Positions 33,971 through 43,221 of a stretch of DNA of 46,262 nucleotides are shown here, piece after piece; position 1 is the first letter of the stretch; the number at the start of each line of letters is the position of its first letter. The position numbers and the translations under genes were made by a program. Where the stretch lies: the NCBI GenBank assembly GCA_963638105.1, contig CAVHPP010000016.1:1-46262 (forward strand). The letters run 5' to 3'. This DNA comes from CAG-217 sp963638105. GTDB lineage: Bacteria > Bacillota > Clostridia > Oscillospirales > Acutalibacteraceae. The notes under the pieces are model-generated. The model was not told the origin of the DNA. It saw nothing but the letters and a program-made list of their open reading frames with translations, and did no database searches.

Positions 33971-34030
33971 ATGCACAAATATCAACCATTTTCTGCAAGT
34001 GTAAGTCGACAATAATACCATACACAAATA
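33971..34030. repeat. Pair of 11-bp direct repeats upstream of the giant gene's promoter
   Basis: ATGCACAAATA (33971-33981) and ATACACAAATA (34020-34030) match at 10 of 11 positions and are 49 bases apart, close to five helical turns. They lie 75-135 bases upstream of the -35 hexamer of the giant gene, within an A+T-rich non-coding stretch. They could be binding sites of a regulator, but chance similarity in A+T-rich DNA is possible. Confidence 0.3.
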
Positions 34031-34050
34031 GCGTATAGGCAGGCAAAAAA

Positions 34051-34074
34051 AGCAGCAGGGACTCCCCTGCTGCT
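34051..34074 (-). terminator. Terminator of the WYL regulator gene
   Basis: A 10-bp stem (AGCAGCAGGG at 34051-34060 with CCCTGCTGCT at 34065-34074) is followed by seven Ts on the minus strand, just after the stop at 34082. Confidence 0.92.
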
Positions 34075-34081
34075 CAAAATT

Positions 34082-35080
34082 CTATTCTTTTGCATACGCG
34101 GACAGCACCGTCTCCGCCCGGGCGCGCACGCTGTCGATCAGGCTCTGGGGCTCCAGCACTTGCACGCGGCCGCCGTACTGCATCAGCCAACTGACCATAC
34201 CCTCACTGACCGCCGCCGAAATGGTGGTCTCAAAGTGATCGCCGTCCACCGCGTGAATCGGAATGGCCGTGCCAAAGCGGTCCACCATTTCCTCCAGAGT
34301 ATCCAACTTGCAAAGCAAGCGCACCGTTGCGGTTTCGCCGGAGAACATATTGAACATTTTGGCGGCATAGTCCGCCGTATCAAACCGGCCCTTATACGCG
34401 CTGACCTCCTCCACCGGTCGTGCCTTTTGGCTCAGTGGTGTAATGCGGCGCATACGATCCAGTCGCAGGTTCATCAGATTGTCATATTTTTCGTTATTAC
34501 AAACCAAATAGTAGTGATCGTCCTTCCAGATCAGCGCATAGGGCGACACGGTAAAGATCTTCTCACGAAATGTCTTTTTATTCTTGGGATCCACGGCCCG
34601 GCGCTTGTAGGCGAACTTGACCTTACAGCCGTCACAGATGGCCTGGTGCAAATTATCTATAATGTAATAGATCTCTTCGTTCGAACATTTGTTCTCGCTC
34701 TGGCAATACACCTGGCGCACCAAGCTTTCCGCCTGGCCGGCGGAGAGCAAACTCTCCAGCTTCTGCACCAGCTTCTCCGTCTTCTTCGGCGTAATGAACC
34801 CGGCGGACTGCACCGCGTCCATCAACATTCGCACCTCTGCCAGCTCAAAAGTACGACCGGCCATGTAAAAGCCCCGGCGGGGATAATCTGTGCGGCACAC
34901 ATCAAAGCCCACCTCCTGGAGCGCTTTAATGTCCGCATAAATAGATTTGCGCTCACACTGAATACCGTAGTTAGTCTGTAATCGCTCAATCAAATCCGTA
35001 GCAGACAGCGGATTTTCCTCATCGCTGTACTGCTGAAGCATTTGTAAGATGCGCAGTGTTTTTAACTTTGATGTTTGCAA
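34082..35080 (-). CDS. WYL-domain transcriptional regulator
   Basis: The 332-residue protein has an N-terminal helix-turn-helix (about 5-60, SATDLIERLQTNYGIQCERKSIYADI), a central WYL domain (about 140-215, with SPYALIWKDDHYYLVCNN and MNLRLDRM) and a C-terminal WCX-like part. Such regulators respond to nucleotides or other small ligands and often control DNA-damage, defence or metabolic genes. The start is TTG (35080), supported by GGGGAG six bases upstream. It has its own promoter and terminator. Being next to the giant GH43-like gene, it might control it, but this is only proximity. Confidence 0.9.
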   Translation of the reverse strand: MQTSKLKTLRILQMLQQYSDEENPLSATDLIERLQTNYGIQCERKSIYADIKALQEVGFDVCRTDYPRRGFYMAGRTFELAEVRMLMDAVQSAGFITPKKTEKLVQKLESLLSAGQAESLVRQVYCQSENKCSNEEIYYIIDNLHQAICDGCKVKFAYKRRAVDPKNKKTFREKIFTVSPYALIWKDDHYYLVCNNEKYDNLMNLRLDRMRRITPLSQKARPVEEVSAYKGRFDTADYAAKMFNMFSGETATVRLLCKLDTLEEMVDRFGTAIPIHAVDGDHFETTISAAVSEGMVSWLMQYGGRVQVLEPQSLIDSVRARAETVLSAYAKE

Positions 35081-35105
35081 GTAAATCTCCCCCTATTGTA
35101 TGGGC

Positions 35106-35134
35106 ATTGTACCACAAAAGGGACAGTATTGCAA
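35106..35134 (-). promoter_or_regulatory. Sigma-A promoter of the WYL regulator
   Basis: TTGCAA (35134-35129) and TACAAT (35111-35106) are 17 bases apart on the minus strand. The -35 hexamer lies four bases beyond the stop codon of the upstream PBP gene. Confidence 0.7.
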
Positions 35135-35137
35135 GGC

Positions 35138-36595
35138 CTACGGCAAACTTGATACAATTCGGCGAAACACCGGGCAGCAATCGGCTGCGCCGGAGGTGCC
35201 GTTTTCCCGCATCACCACAATGGCATAGCGGGGATGATCAAAGGGATACACCCCTGCAAAATAGGTATTGAGCACTTCCCTGCCCTGCACATAACGGCCG
35301 GACTGGGCAGTGGCGGTTTTACCGGCGCATCGACCCTGATAATCGGCGCCGCTGCCGGTACCCTCTGCCACCACCGTACGCATATAGGCAAGCAGCTTCT
35401 TTGCATTCTTTGCCTGCATCACGCGGCGAGGTTGCGCTGTCGCCTTGCCGGTCAAATCCGGCGAGCAATACACGCCGCCACCGGCGATGGCCGCAACGCA
35501 ACGGGCAAAGTGCAGCGGTGTGTCCGTCAGCTTCCCCTGCCCAAAGCCCAGCAGTGCCAGCTGACCGGGAGATGCCAGCACAGACAGAGACGGCAGCCGC
35601 CCGGCGGCGCTCTGAAAATCCTTATACAGCGCAATCGGCGCACCAAATCCAAAATCCAGCCCCATTTGGTACAACCGCCCGGCGCCTAACTTCTGCGCCA
35701 GCTGCACAAAGTAACAGTTGCAGGAATGGGCCAGCGCCTGCTCCATAGTCTGCCGCCCATGCACTCGACCGTTTTGGCACCGATAGACTGTATCGCCCAC
35801 TTTAATCTCACCTTTACAGGTATAAACCGGCTGCAAGTCTGCTTCCAACGCCGCAGCGGCAACAATCAGCTTAAAAACGGAGCCAACCGCGTAAGCGGAC
35901 AATGCGCGGTTATAGTAGTCCGCAGGTGCGCTATACACGGCGCGCACCTCTCCGGTCGGTACATCCAGCACCACCACAGCGCCGGTTTTGATTGACTCGG
36001 CCGCCTGCTCCACCGTCTTTTGAAACTCCAGATCCAGCGTGGTTCGCAAGGCAGCAGGGGCGCCGGTACGGTCTGTTTGCTCCGTCATGGTATTGCCGGA
36101 GAGCACCCGCCCCATGGCGTCGGTGGCGAAGTTTAATTTTTTCTCCGTGGCAACGGCGGTATATTGCCCCAGTCCGCCGCTGGCACTGTCCAGCAGCTGG
36201 CGGGCGTGAAGGGTGGTATTGTCCCGCACCGTGCGCTCCAAGATTACAATATGGTTTGTATCCGCCTTGGCAGCTATCAGCTCCAGCACCGGATAGCCTT
36301 TTTGCAATTCCTTGGCAATGCGCTGCACATCGCCGGGCGCAAACAGCCGCGGCAGTTCCCGCAAGCAATCCTGCGTGGGGCGGATCACTGCCACCCATTC
36401 TTTGCGGGTGCCGCCCATGGATCGTCCCTGCCGGTCTGTGATTTCCGTATAGTTCTGTTCAAAAAGCAGGGTGTAGCTGTTATAGCTTTGACCTACGGCA
36501 AAATCGCCGCTGTGCGCCACATACAGCACCCGCCCGCACACGGCGGTAAACAGCAGGCACATAACCAGTGAAAATGCGTGGAGCCGTCTGCCCAT
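35138..36595 (-). CDS. Short class B penicillin-binding protein (FtsI/SpoVD/PbpA-like transpeptidase)
   Basis: This membrane-anchored transpeptidase crosslinks peptidoglycan. The 485-residue protein has one N-terminal membrane helix (about 6-25), a short dimerisation-like region, and the transpeptidase domain with SVFK (239-242), SCN (291-293) and KTA (426-428) where most PBPs have KTG. It lacks PASTA domains and is shorter than typical FtsI or SpoVD, closer in size to PbpA-type proteins. The ATG at 36595 follows GGGGGTG by seven bases. It is separated by 57 bases from the U32 peptidase gene and probably shares its transcript. Whether it acts in division, elongation or sporulation cannot be told. 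Confidence 0.88.
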   Translation of the reverse strand: MGRRLHAFSLVMCLLFTAVCGRVLYVAHSGDFAVGQSYNSYTLLFEQNYTEITDRQGRSMGGTRKEWVAVIRPTQDCLRELPRLFAPGDVQRIAKELQKGYPVLELIAAKADTNHIVILERTVRDNTTLHARQLLDSASGGLGQYTAVATEKKLNFATDAMGRVLSGNTMTEQTDRTGAPAALRTTLDLEFQKTVEQAAESIKTGAVVVLDVPTGEVRAVYSAPADYYNRALSAYAVGSVFKLIVAAAALEADLQPVYTCKGEIKVGDTVYRCQNGRVHGRQTMEQALAHSCNCYFVQLAQKLGAGRLYQMGLDFGFGAPIALYKDFQSAAGRLPSLSVLASPGQLALLGFGQGKLTDTPLHFARCVAAIAGGGVYCSPDLTGKATAQPRRVMQAKNAKKLLAYMRTVVAEGTGSGADYQGRCAGKTATAQSGRYVQGREVLNTYFAGVYPFDHPRYAIVVMRENGTSGAADCCPVFRRIVSSLP

Positions 36596-36652
36596 AAAAA
36601 TACACCCCCGGAGTAGTATGTACATCAGGGGTGCAAAAAATGCGTATTCTGT

Positions 36653-37885
36653 TTAGTCCTCGTCCCGCCTGCGGCGTAAAATAGCGTCCGGCGACACCGG
36701 CCGATCCACGGCAAAGGAATACACCTCCGTGGCCTTATTGGCTACCTGCGTATGGGTGCCGTCCGCCTCTCGCACCAGGTCCCGAACGGTCAGGGTATAG
36801 GGCTTTTGACCCGGCTCCAGCACCTCCAGGGTATCGCCCTCAAAGAAGCGATTGCGCTGGTCCACGATCAGCCGGTTCCCCTGCTGATCCCGGTACAGGG
36901 CGCACACATCCCAGGTGCGCACATAGCCGCCGGTGTTTAACTCCTGCCCATTCTGCAACGGACCGAAGTTAAAGCCGGTGGTATAAACCCGATGGCTCAT
37001 TTTTTCCATCTCTGCCAGCACCCAGTCCGGCACACGGAAGTCCGGGGACGGATGGGCATAATAAGCGTCCAGCGCCTGACGATAAGCGTGGGTCACCACA
37101 GCGGTATAATAGGCGCTTTTGGCACGGCCCTCGATCTTAAAGGAGTCCACCCCCGCAGCCACCAGCTCCGGAATGTGTTCAATCATACACAGGTCCTTGG
37201 AATTGAAAATATAGGTGCCGTTCTCTTCCTGATTGATGGGGAAATACTGCCCCGGTCGAGTCTCCTCCACCAGGTGATACTTCCAGCGACAAGGCTGGGC
37301 ACAGTCGCCGCGGTTGGCGTCTCGCCCCACCATATAATCCGAGAGAATGCACCGGCCGCTAAAGCTCATACACATAGCGCCGTGGACAAAGGCCTCGATC
37401 TCCAACGCCGGGGGCGTATGGTCCCGGATCATCTTGATCTCGTCCAGTGAAAGCTCTCTTGCGGTAACGATCCGCTTGGCGCCCATTTGGTAAAAGGCAT
37501 TGGCCGCCGCATAATTGACGATCCCCGCCTGGGTGGAAATATGCACCTCCACCTCCGGCGCCGCCTGCTTGGCAATGGCCAGCACGCCCATATCCGCAAT
37601 AATAAAAGCGTCCACCCCTGCATCCCGGGCACTGCGAAGAAAGTCCGGCAGCGCATCCAGCTCATAGTTGCGGGGCAAGGTGTTGCAGGTCAAATACAGT
37701 TTTTTACTGGCAGCGTGCACCAGTCGGCATGCCGCTTGCAGCTGCGCCGGGTCAAAATTGGATGGGTTGGAGCGCATACCGAATTGGGTTCCGCCCACAT
37801 ACACCGCGTCTGCGCCAAACTTGACTGCCAGTTCCAGCCGTTCCATATCCCCTGCCGGGGACAACAGTTCCACCCGCTTCATCAT
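36653..37885 (-). CDS. U32 family peptidase-like protein, probable tRNA 5-hydroxyuridine synthesis factor (TrhP-like)
   Basis: The 410-residue protein has the U32 signature EAFVHGAMCMSFSGRC followed by the cysteine-containing GDCAQPCRWKY region, the family iron-sulfur site. U32 members TrhP (YegQ, YrrN/YrrO) make 5-hydroxyuridine at tRNA position 34. The neighbour mltG is also next to the trhP genes in Bacillus (yrrL-yrrM-yrrN-yrrO), which supports this subfamily, although here a single gene is present. It overlaps the mltG stop by four bases (ATGA). A collagenase-like annotation is historical and should be avoided. Confidence 0.85.
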   Translation of the reverse strand: MMKRVELLSPAGDMERLELAVKFGADAVYVGGTQFGMRSNPSNFDPAQLQAACRLVHAASKKLYLTCNTLPRNYELDALPDFLRSARDAGVDAFIIADMGVLAIAKQAAPEVEVHISTQAGIVNYAAANAFYQMGAKRIVTARELSLDEIKMIRDHTPPALEIEAFVHGAMCMSFSGRCILSDYMVGRDANRGDCAQPCRWKYHLVEETRPGQYFPINQEENGTYIFNSKDLCMIEHIPELVAAGVDSFKIEGRAKSAYYTAVVTHAYRQALDAYYAHPSPDFRVPDWVLAEMEKMSHRVYTTGFNFGPLQNGQELNTGGYVRTWDVCALYRDQQGNRLIVDQRNRFFEGDTLEVLEPGQKPYTLTVRDLVREADGTHTQVANKATEVYSFAVDRPVSPDAILRRRRDED

Positions 37886-39123
37886 GCAGCCAGATAGGGG
37901 GCGTAGGTCTGTATCTTCTGCTTAAACTCAGCATAGGTCTTAGCGGTATACAAATTACCCTTGGTGTCATGGAAGAAATAATAATAACCGGTATCCGACG
38001 GGTGCAGCGCCGCCTGAATGGCCGCTTTACCCGGGTTGCAAATGGGGCCGGCCGGCAGTCCCACCACCGTAGAAGTGGTCTGGGTATTGTAATAATCCAG
38101 ATAATAGTCCGCCGTGTGGGCGCTGGTTGAGGACAAATTGGGCTTTACAAAGTTGGTAATATAGTCCGAGGTAGACTGGCAGCCCAGGGACGGGAAATTG
38201 GTCTTGTCGCTCAGGCGATTGTGAATGACGGAAGAAATGGTTTTCATCTGCTTCTCACTGCCGGCTTCCTTTTGAATTATAGAGGCAATGGTCATTACCT
38301 CATACATGGAATAGCCCAGTTTTTTCGCCTGGGCGCGATCTTTCTCGGAGATCTTGCTGTCGCCGTTAGACAGAAATTTCTTCACCACGCTGGAGGCGTT
38401 CTCGCCCACAAAAAACTCATAGGTGTCCGGGAACATAAAGCCCTCCAAGCGGTAAGGCACATGCTCATTGGCCTTTAAGTCCGCCACCATAGAGTAGGTA
38501 AATTCCGTGGAGTCGATCACGGACAGCAGCGCCGTTTTGTCGCACACATCGTTCTCTGCCAGTTTATTGACGATCTCCGGCACGGTCATACCCTCCGGGA
38601 AGATCAGGGTCACCGTCTCCGAGGTGGCAGAGGAACCCTGCAAAGTCTGGAGCATACCCTCCAGTCCCATTTTTCCGTTTAAGTAATACACCCCTGCCGG
38701 GTACGGCCCGCCGATGGGATCGTTAAGCACCTTATCGTGCAGGGTGGCAAAGAACTTGCAAAAGCCCTTACACTTGATCAGCCCCTGGTCCGCCAGCAGG
38801 TCAATGGCTTCCGAAGCGGTCTTGACCTCCTCCTGCATAGACACAGTAACGGTGGACTTGGTCTTGGTAATCGCCAAAATATCGTTCATACAAAACACAG
38901 CATACACGGACAGTGCCATGGACACCGCGATCACCACAATAAAGAACACATAAGTGGACTTTACGCCATTGCTTTTTTTCGCCGGCTTGCGTTTTGTACC
39001 CACCGGCGTCGTGCGGGGGGTGCGCTCCTGCACACCGTTAGAAAAATAGTAGTCCCCTTTACCGCTCAGCTCCGAGGGATTAATACCGTTCTCCCGCTGG
39101 TTCAAATCTTTGTTTTCATTCAT
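37882..39123 (-). CDS. mltG: MltG, endolytic murein transglycosylase
   Basis: MltG cuts nascent glycan strands and sets their length. The 413-residue protein has a cytoplasmic N-terminus of about 55 residues, one membrane helix (about 57-78), a LysM-like region and the YceG catalytic domain with IIQKEAGSEKQMKTISSVIHNRL, where the glutamate is the catalytic residue, and the VGLPAGPICNPGKAAIQAAL signature. The ATG at 39123 follows AGGAG by six bases; the 35-codon upstream extension lies in the MTHFS gene and is rejected. Confidence 0.95.
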   Translation of the reverse strand: MNENKDLNQRENGINPSELSGKGDYYFSNGVQERTPRTTPVGTKRKPAKKSNGVKSTYVFFIVVIAVSMALSVYAVFCMNDILAITKTKSTVTVSMQEEVKTASEAIDLLADQGLIKCKGFCKFFATLHDKVLNDPIGGPYPAGVYYLNGKMGLEGMLQTLQGSSATSETVTLIFPEGMTVPEIVNKLAENDVCDKTALLSVIDSTEFTYSMVADLKANEHVPYRLEGFMFPDTYEFFVGENASSVVKKFLSNGDSKISEKDRAQAKKLGYSMYEVMTIASIIQKEAGSEKQMKTISSVIHNRLSDKTNFPSLGCQSTSDYITNFVKPNLSSTSAHTADYYLDYYNTQTTSTVVGLPAGPICNPGKAAIQAALHPSDTGYYYFFHDTKGNLYTAKTYAEFKQKIQTYAPYLAA

Positions 39124-39697
39124 ACGCTGCTCCTTGCTCCACGGCGAACACCCGGTTCTCCGTAGCAATCTGCTGCACCGGCAGGTCATAATCTCCCACC
39201 GGCAGGCAATCCTGCAAAAAATCATCATAGCAAAGTCCCAGGGTCACCCCACGGAATTTTGCCAAAAACCGGTCATAGTACCCCTTACCGTAGCCCAGCC
39301 GATACCCTTTGCCATCAAAGCAAAGACCCGGCACCAAGCACAGGGCCTGACCGTCTAAATCCATATTGTATTGGGGCGCGGACAAGGACGGCTCCCGCAC
39401 ACCGAAGCTGCCGCTTTCCAAATCTTCCAGCGCCTGCACCCGATAAAAGGCCATTTGCCCGGCATCGTCCAGACAGCGGGGCAAATAAAGCGCCTTGCCC
39501 TCTGCCAGCGCACGGCGAAGAATGCCATCCGTCTGTATCTCCTCCGGCAAGGCGGCATAGCCCAAAAGCACCCTTGCCTGCCCATAGGCGCTGCTGTCCA
39601 GCACCCGGCGGGCAATGGCGGCGTCCGCCGCAGCTCTGTTTATCTTATCCAGTCGCCGCTGCCGAAATATGCGGCGCAGATCACCCTTTACGGACAT
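39116..39697 (-). CDS. ygfA: 5-formyltetrahydrofolate cyclo-ligase
   Basis: The enzyme converts 5-formyl-THF to 5,10-methenyl-THF with ATP, returning stored folate to the one-carbon pool. The 193-residue protein has the N-terminal basic start (MSVKGDLRRIFRQRR), PEEIQTDGIL, and the ATP/folate motif GYGKGYYDRFLA near the C-terminus. It overlaps mltG by eight bases and the upstream DJ-1 gene by ten. Confidence 0.94.
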   Translation of the reverse strand: MSVKGDLRRIFRQRRLDKINRAAADAAIARRVLDSSAYGQARVLLGYAALPEEIQTDGILRRALAEGKALYLPRCLDDAGQMAFYRVQALEDLESGSFGVREPSLSAPQYNMDLDGQALCLVPGLCFDGKGYRLGYGKGYYDRFLAKFRGVTLGLCYDDFLQDCLPVGDYDLPVQQIATENRVFAVEQGAAYE

Positions 39698-40227
39698 TGA
39701 ATGGTCTTGCGCACATTGGCCGCCATTTCACGACCCTCCAACTGGCACACAATCTCCAGCCCAAAGTCCACAGCCACACCGGCGCCCTTTGCGGTGATAA
39801 AGTCGCCGTCGCACACCACATGCTTTTTAGAAATGGTGGCGCCGGTCAGTTCCTCCTCAAAGCCGGGAAAACAAATGGCTTCCTTCTCCTTTAGCAGACC
39901 TTTGTGACCCAAAATAGACGGTGCTGCGCAAATGGCACAGATCAGGGTGTTGCGCTCCGCAGCCTTATCAATGGCATTTTGCACCACCGGGCTTTTTTCC
40001 AAATTCTTCGTACCGGGCATACCGCCGGGCAGCACAATGGCGTCTACATCCTTGAAGCGAAAAGCCTTGTCGCTAATGTCGCAGGTAACGCTGACTCCGC
40101 AGGACGCGGTAATCACACTGCCGCCGATGCCGACGGTCATTACGCCGATCTTGGCACGCCGCAGCATATCCACCGGCGCCAACGCCTCAATCAGCTCAAA
40201 TCCGTCCGCTAAAAACACATAAACCAT
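39688..40227 (-). CDS. DJ-1/PfpI family protein
   Basis: The 179-residue protein aligns with human DJ-1 at its functional sites: Glu14 in FELIEALAPVD corresponds to DJ-1 Glu18, and Cys100 in ICAICAAPS corresponds to Cys106. Bacterial members (YajL, ThiJ) are linked to oxidative or glyoxal stress; the exact activity is debated. The ATG at 40227 has GGAGGT nine bases upstream. It overlaps the following folate gene. Confidence 0.93.
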   Translation of the reverse strand: MVYVFLADGFELIEALAPVDMLRRAKIGVMTVGIGGSVITASCGVSVTCDISDKAFRFKDVDAIVLPGGMPGTKNLEKSPVVQNAIDKAAERNTLICAICAAPSILGHKGLLKEKEAICFPGFEEELTGATISKKHVVCDGDFITAKGAGVAVDFGLEIVCQLEGREMAANVRKTIQCP

Positions 40228-40243
40228 AGTTATGTAACCTCCG

Positions 40244-40918
40244 TTAATCCATATACAGGCCAAAGTAGCCCGGGGGCAACGCCCGGCGGCTCCACAGCAT
40301 ACCCACCGGCTCGGCGGTCAGCACATTGCCGCTTTTTTGGATATATTCGCAAATCCGACCGTCTCGCACAGCGGCGATCCCATCGTCTTTGCAATAGAAG
40401 CTGCCGTCCAGCCGCACATTCTCCCGATACAGGTAGTCGCTGTCTGCCAGCTCCACCGCCGGGCTCGGTGTCCAGGCACGGCGGCGATCAAAATACACCT
40501 GCGCCCCGGCCGGTTGCCAACTGCCATCCAGCCGGGTAGGCAGTGCAGTCCCAAACAACAGGGCCTGAAAGCCGAATTTGGCATACACATCGAAAAGATA
40601 CGCCTCTGCCGGCACCAAACATAGAAAATCATAATCCAATGCCTGGGAATAGTCAATACATTTTTGCATAAAGCCCTGTTTTCTGTAATCCGGGTGGGTG
40701 GCTACCGCATACACATAAGCCCCCTGCTGTCCGTTATAGGTACAGTCCAGCAAAAACAGCATAGACACCAGCCGCTCCCCCACAAAGGCACCTACGCAGC
40801 GTTTGTGGCGGCAGTTGTCCAAAAAGAAGCGGATATAGTCTTCATCGTCCCCAAACACCCGGTGCCAAAGATCAACGATCTGTGTGGCATCTTCCGTAAA
40901 CTCAATTTTCGTCAACAT
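40244..40918 (-). CDS. GNAT-family N-acetyltransferase
   Basis: The 224-residue protein has a GNAT core with YAVATHPDYRKQGFMQKCIDY, the acetyl-CoA-binding motif A, and FDVYAKFGFQAL. The C-terminal 90 residues are variable and end GYFGLYMD. Substrate unknown. It overlaps the upstream DUF2156 gene by 17 bases, so the two are probably coupled; related pairs may act together. Confidence 0.85.
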   Translation of the reverse strand: MLTKIEFTEDATQIVDLWHRVFGDDEDYIRFFLDNCRHKRCVGAFVGERLVSMLFLLDCTYNGQQGAYVYAVATHPDYRKQGFMQKCIDYSQALDYDFLCLVPAEAYLFDVYAKFGFQALLFGTALPTRLDGSWQPAGAQVYFDRRRAWTPSPAVELADSDYLYRENVRLDGSFYCKDDGIAAVRDGRICEYIQKSGNVLTAEPVGMLWSRRALPPGYFGLYMD

Positions 40919-41813
40919 AGGTGGCCACGCACTTCTCTAAGAAGATCTCCGGGTGATAGGATTGCTTGGCTTTCCGCAAGCCTTCCAATCCTAAATCTTC
41001 TTCCCGATTCACATAGGTATAGCCGCTTAGGCACTGCCGCGTGAATACCTGATTGATGATGGGGAACGCCCCCCGCATATCTGCCGGTGCCTTTTCAAAA
41101 TGGGTCACAAAGCAGTCCTTACTGTGGGGCTCACCCATGGTGTAGGCGATCACCTTGCCGTCCACCCGGATCAGTCCGCCTACAAAGCCCAGCGCCTTGT
41201 AATTGTCAAAGGCGGAGAGCACCGCTTCAAACTCCAGGGAAAACTCGGCGTCCTCTTCTTTTTGTTCCGTTTGGTCTTTCTCGTCTATCCAGCTGGTATG
41301 CAGGGCAATGCACTCCCCCACATTCTCCGGGGTGAGCACCTCAAACTGCCAGTCCGGGTACGCCTTCATAAAGTAGGTAATGTGTCCCCGCTTGCCATGA
41401 TACTTCTTGCCGGACAAATTGGCCATTTTCTCTACACTGTAAATATAATCGTTATAATCGTCGGAATATGTGTAGTTGAATTTTCCCGGGAAATCCGCCT
41501 CCAGCAGTTCTTTATAGCTGGCGGTCACACCCAGCAGGCGCAAGTTGACGCCGTTTTCTGCCGCGTCCTGCTGTAACACCCGCACCGCATCGGCAAAATT
41601 GCCGGTGCCCACCGGGGGCGAATAGGCAATGTCGGCCCCTCTGCCGTAGCGGATCAGCAAAAAGTCCTTGTAATGGCAAATGCGGGTCACATACGCCGTG
41701 CGCCAAACGAAAATGTTGCCAAATGTATACTCGCAGTTCATACTGTGGGCGTGGGACAGACATGAATCCACCCAAGGCTTGTCCGTAATCTCCGGTTCCT
41801 TGAAATCAAGCAT
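40902..41813 (-). CDS. DUF2156 protein (phosphatidylglycerol lysyltransferase C-terminal-like)
   Basis: The 303-residue protein has the DUF2156 fold, a double-GNAT-like domain also found at the C-terminus of MprF: YTFGNIFVWRTAY, KKYHGKRGHITYFMKAYPDW, and YVNREEDLGLEGLRKAKQSYHPE are typical. No membrane helices are present, so it is a soluble stand-alone form whose acceptor is unknown. The ATG at 41813 is chosen because the upstream extension runs into the DUF896 gene; the AAGGAG is 12 bases away, so start confidence is moderate. Confidence 0.85.
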   Translation of the reverse strand: MLDFKEPEITDKPWVDSCLSHAHSMNCEYTFGNIFVWRTAYVTRICHYKDFLLIRYGRGADIAYSPPVGTGNFADAVRVLQQDAAENGVNLRLLGVTASYKELLEADFPGKFNYTYSDDYNDYIYSVEKMANLSGKKYHGKRGHITYFMKAYPDWQFEVLTPENVGECIALHTSWIDEKDQTEQKEEDAEFSLEFEAVLSAFDNYKALGFVGGLIRVDGKVIAYTMGEPHSKDCFVTHFEKAPADMRGAFPIINQVFTRQCLSGYTYVNREEDLGLEGLRKAKQSYHPEIFLEKCVATYVDEN

Positions 41814-41820
41814 AAATGCG

Positions 41821-42038
41821 TTAATCTCCTTTGTTCTCGTTGCGTTGCAGCTTGCGCTTTTCACCGTTTGGCTCCACCACATAGGTGTTGTCCAGTTGGC
41901 TGACCAAGCTGCGCTTAAACGAGTCAATGTAGCGACGGCGCAAAGCGTCCTGTTCTTCTTTTTCCGCCGGGGTCAGACCCTCCGGCGTTTTGGCCTTACG
42001 GGCCAGCGCGTTAATGCGCGCGATTTCTTCCGGTTTCA

Positions 42039-42039
<1 letters not shown>
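41821..42039 (-). CDS. DUF896 (YnzC-like) small protein
   Basis: The 72-residue helical protein starts MKPEEIARINALARKAKTPEG and continues LTPAEKEEQDALRRRYIDSFKRS, the DUF896 signature of Bacillus YnzC, an SOS-associated protein of unknown role. It begins at the last base of the rpoD stop codon, so expression is tied to rpoD. Confidence 0.92.
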
Positions 42040-43175
<1,136 letters not shown>

Positions 43176-43221
43176 AGTCTGAATCCTCATTTCATCGTAT
43201 TTCTATATGTAAACCCATGGT

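Noticed and set aside
33830..34015. 61-codon plus-strand open frame upstream of the giant gene
   Set aside because: It covers the promoter of the minus-strand gene, is A+T-rich and has no ribosome site.
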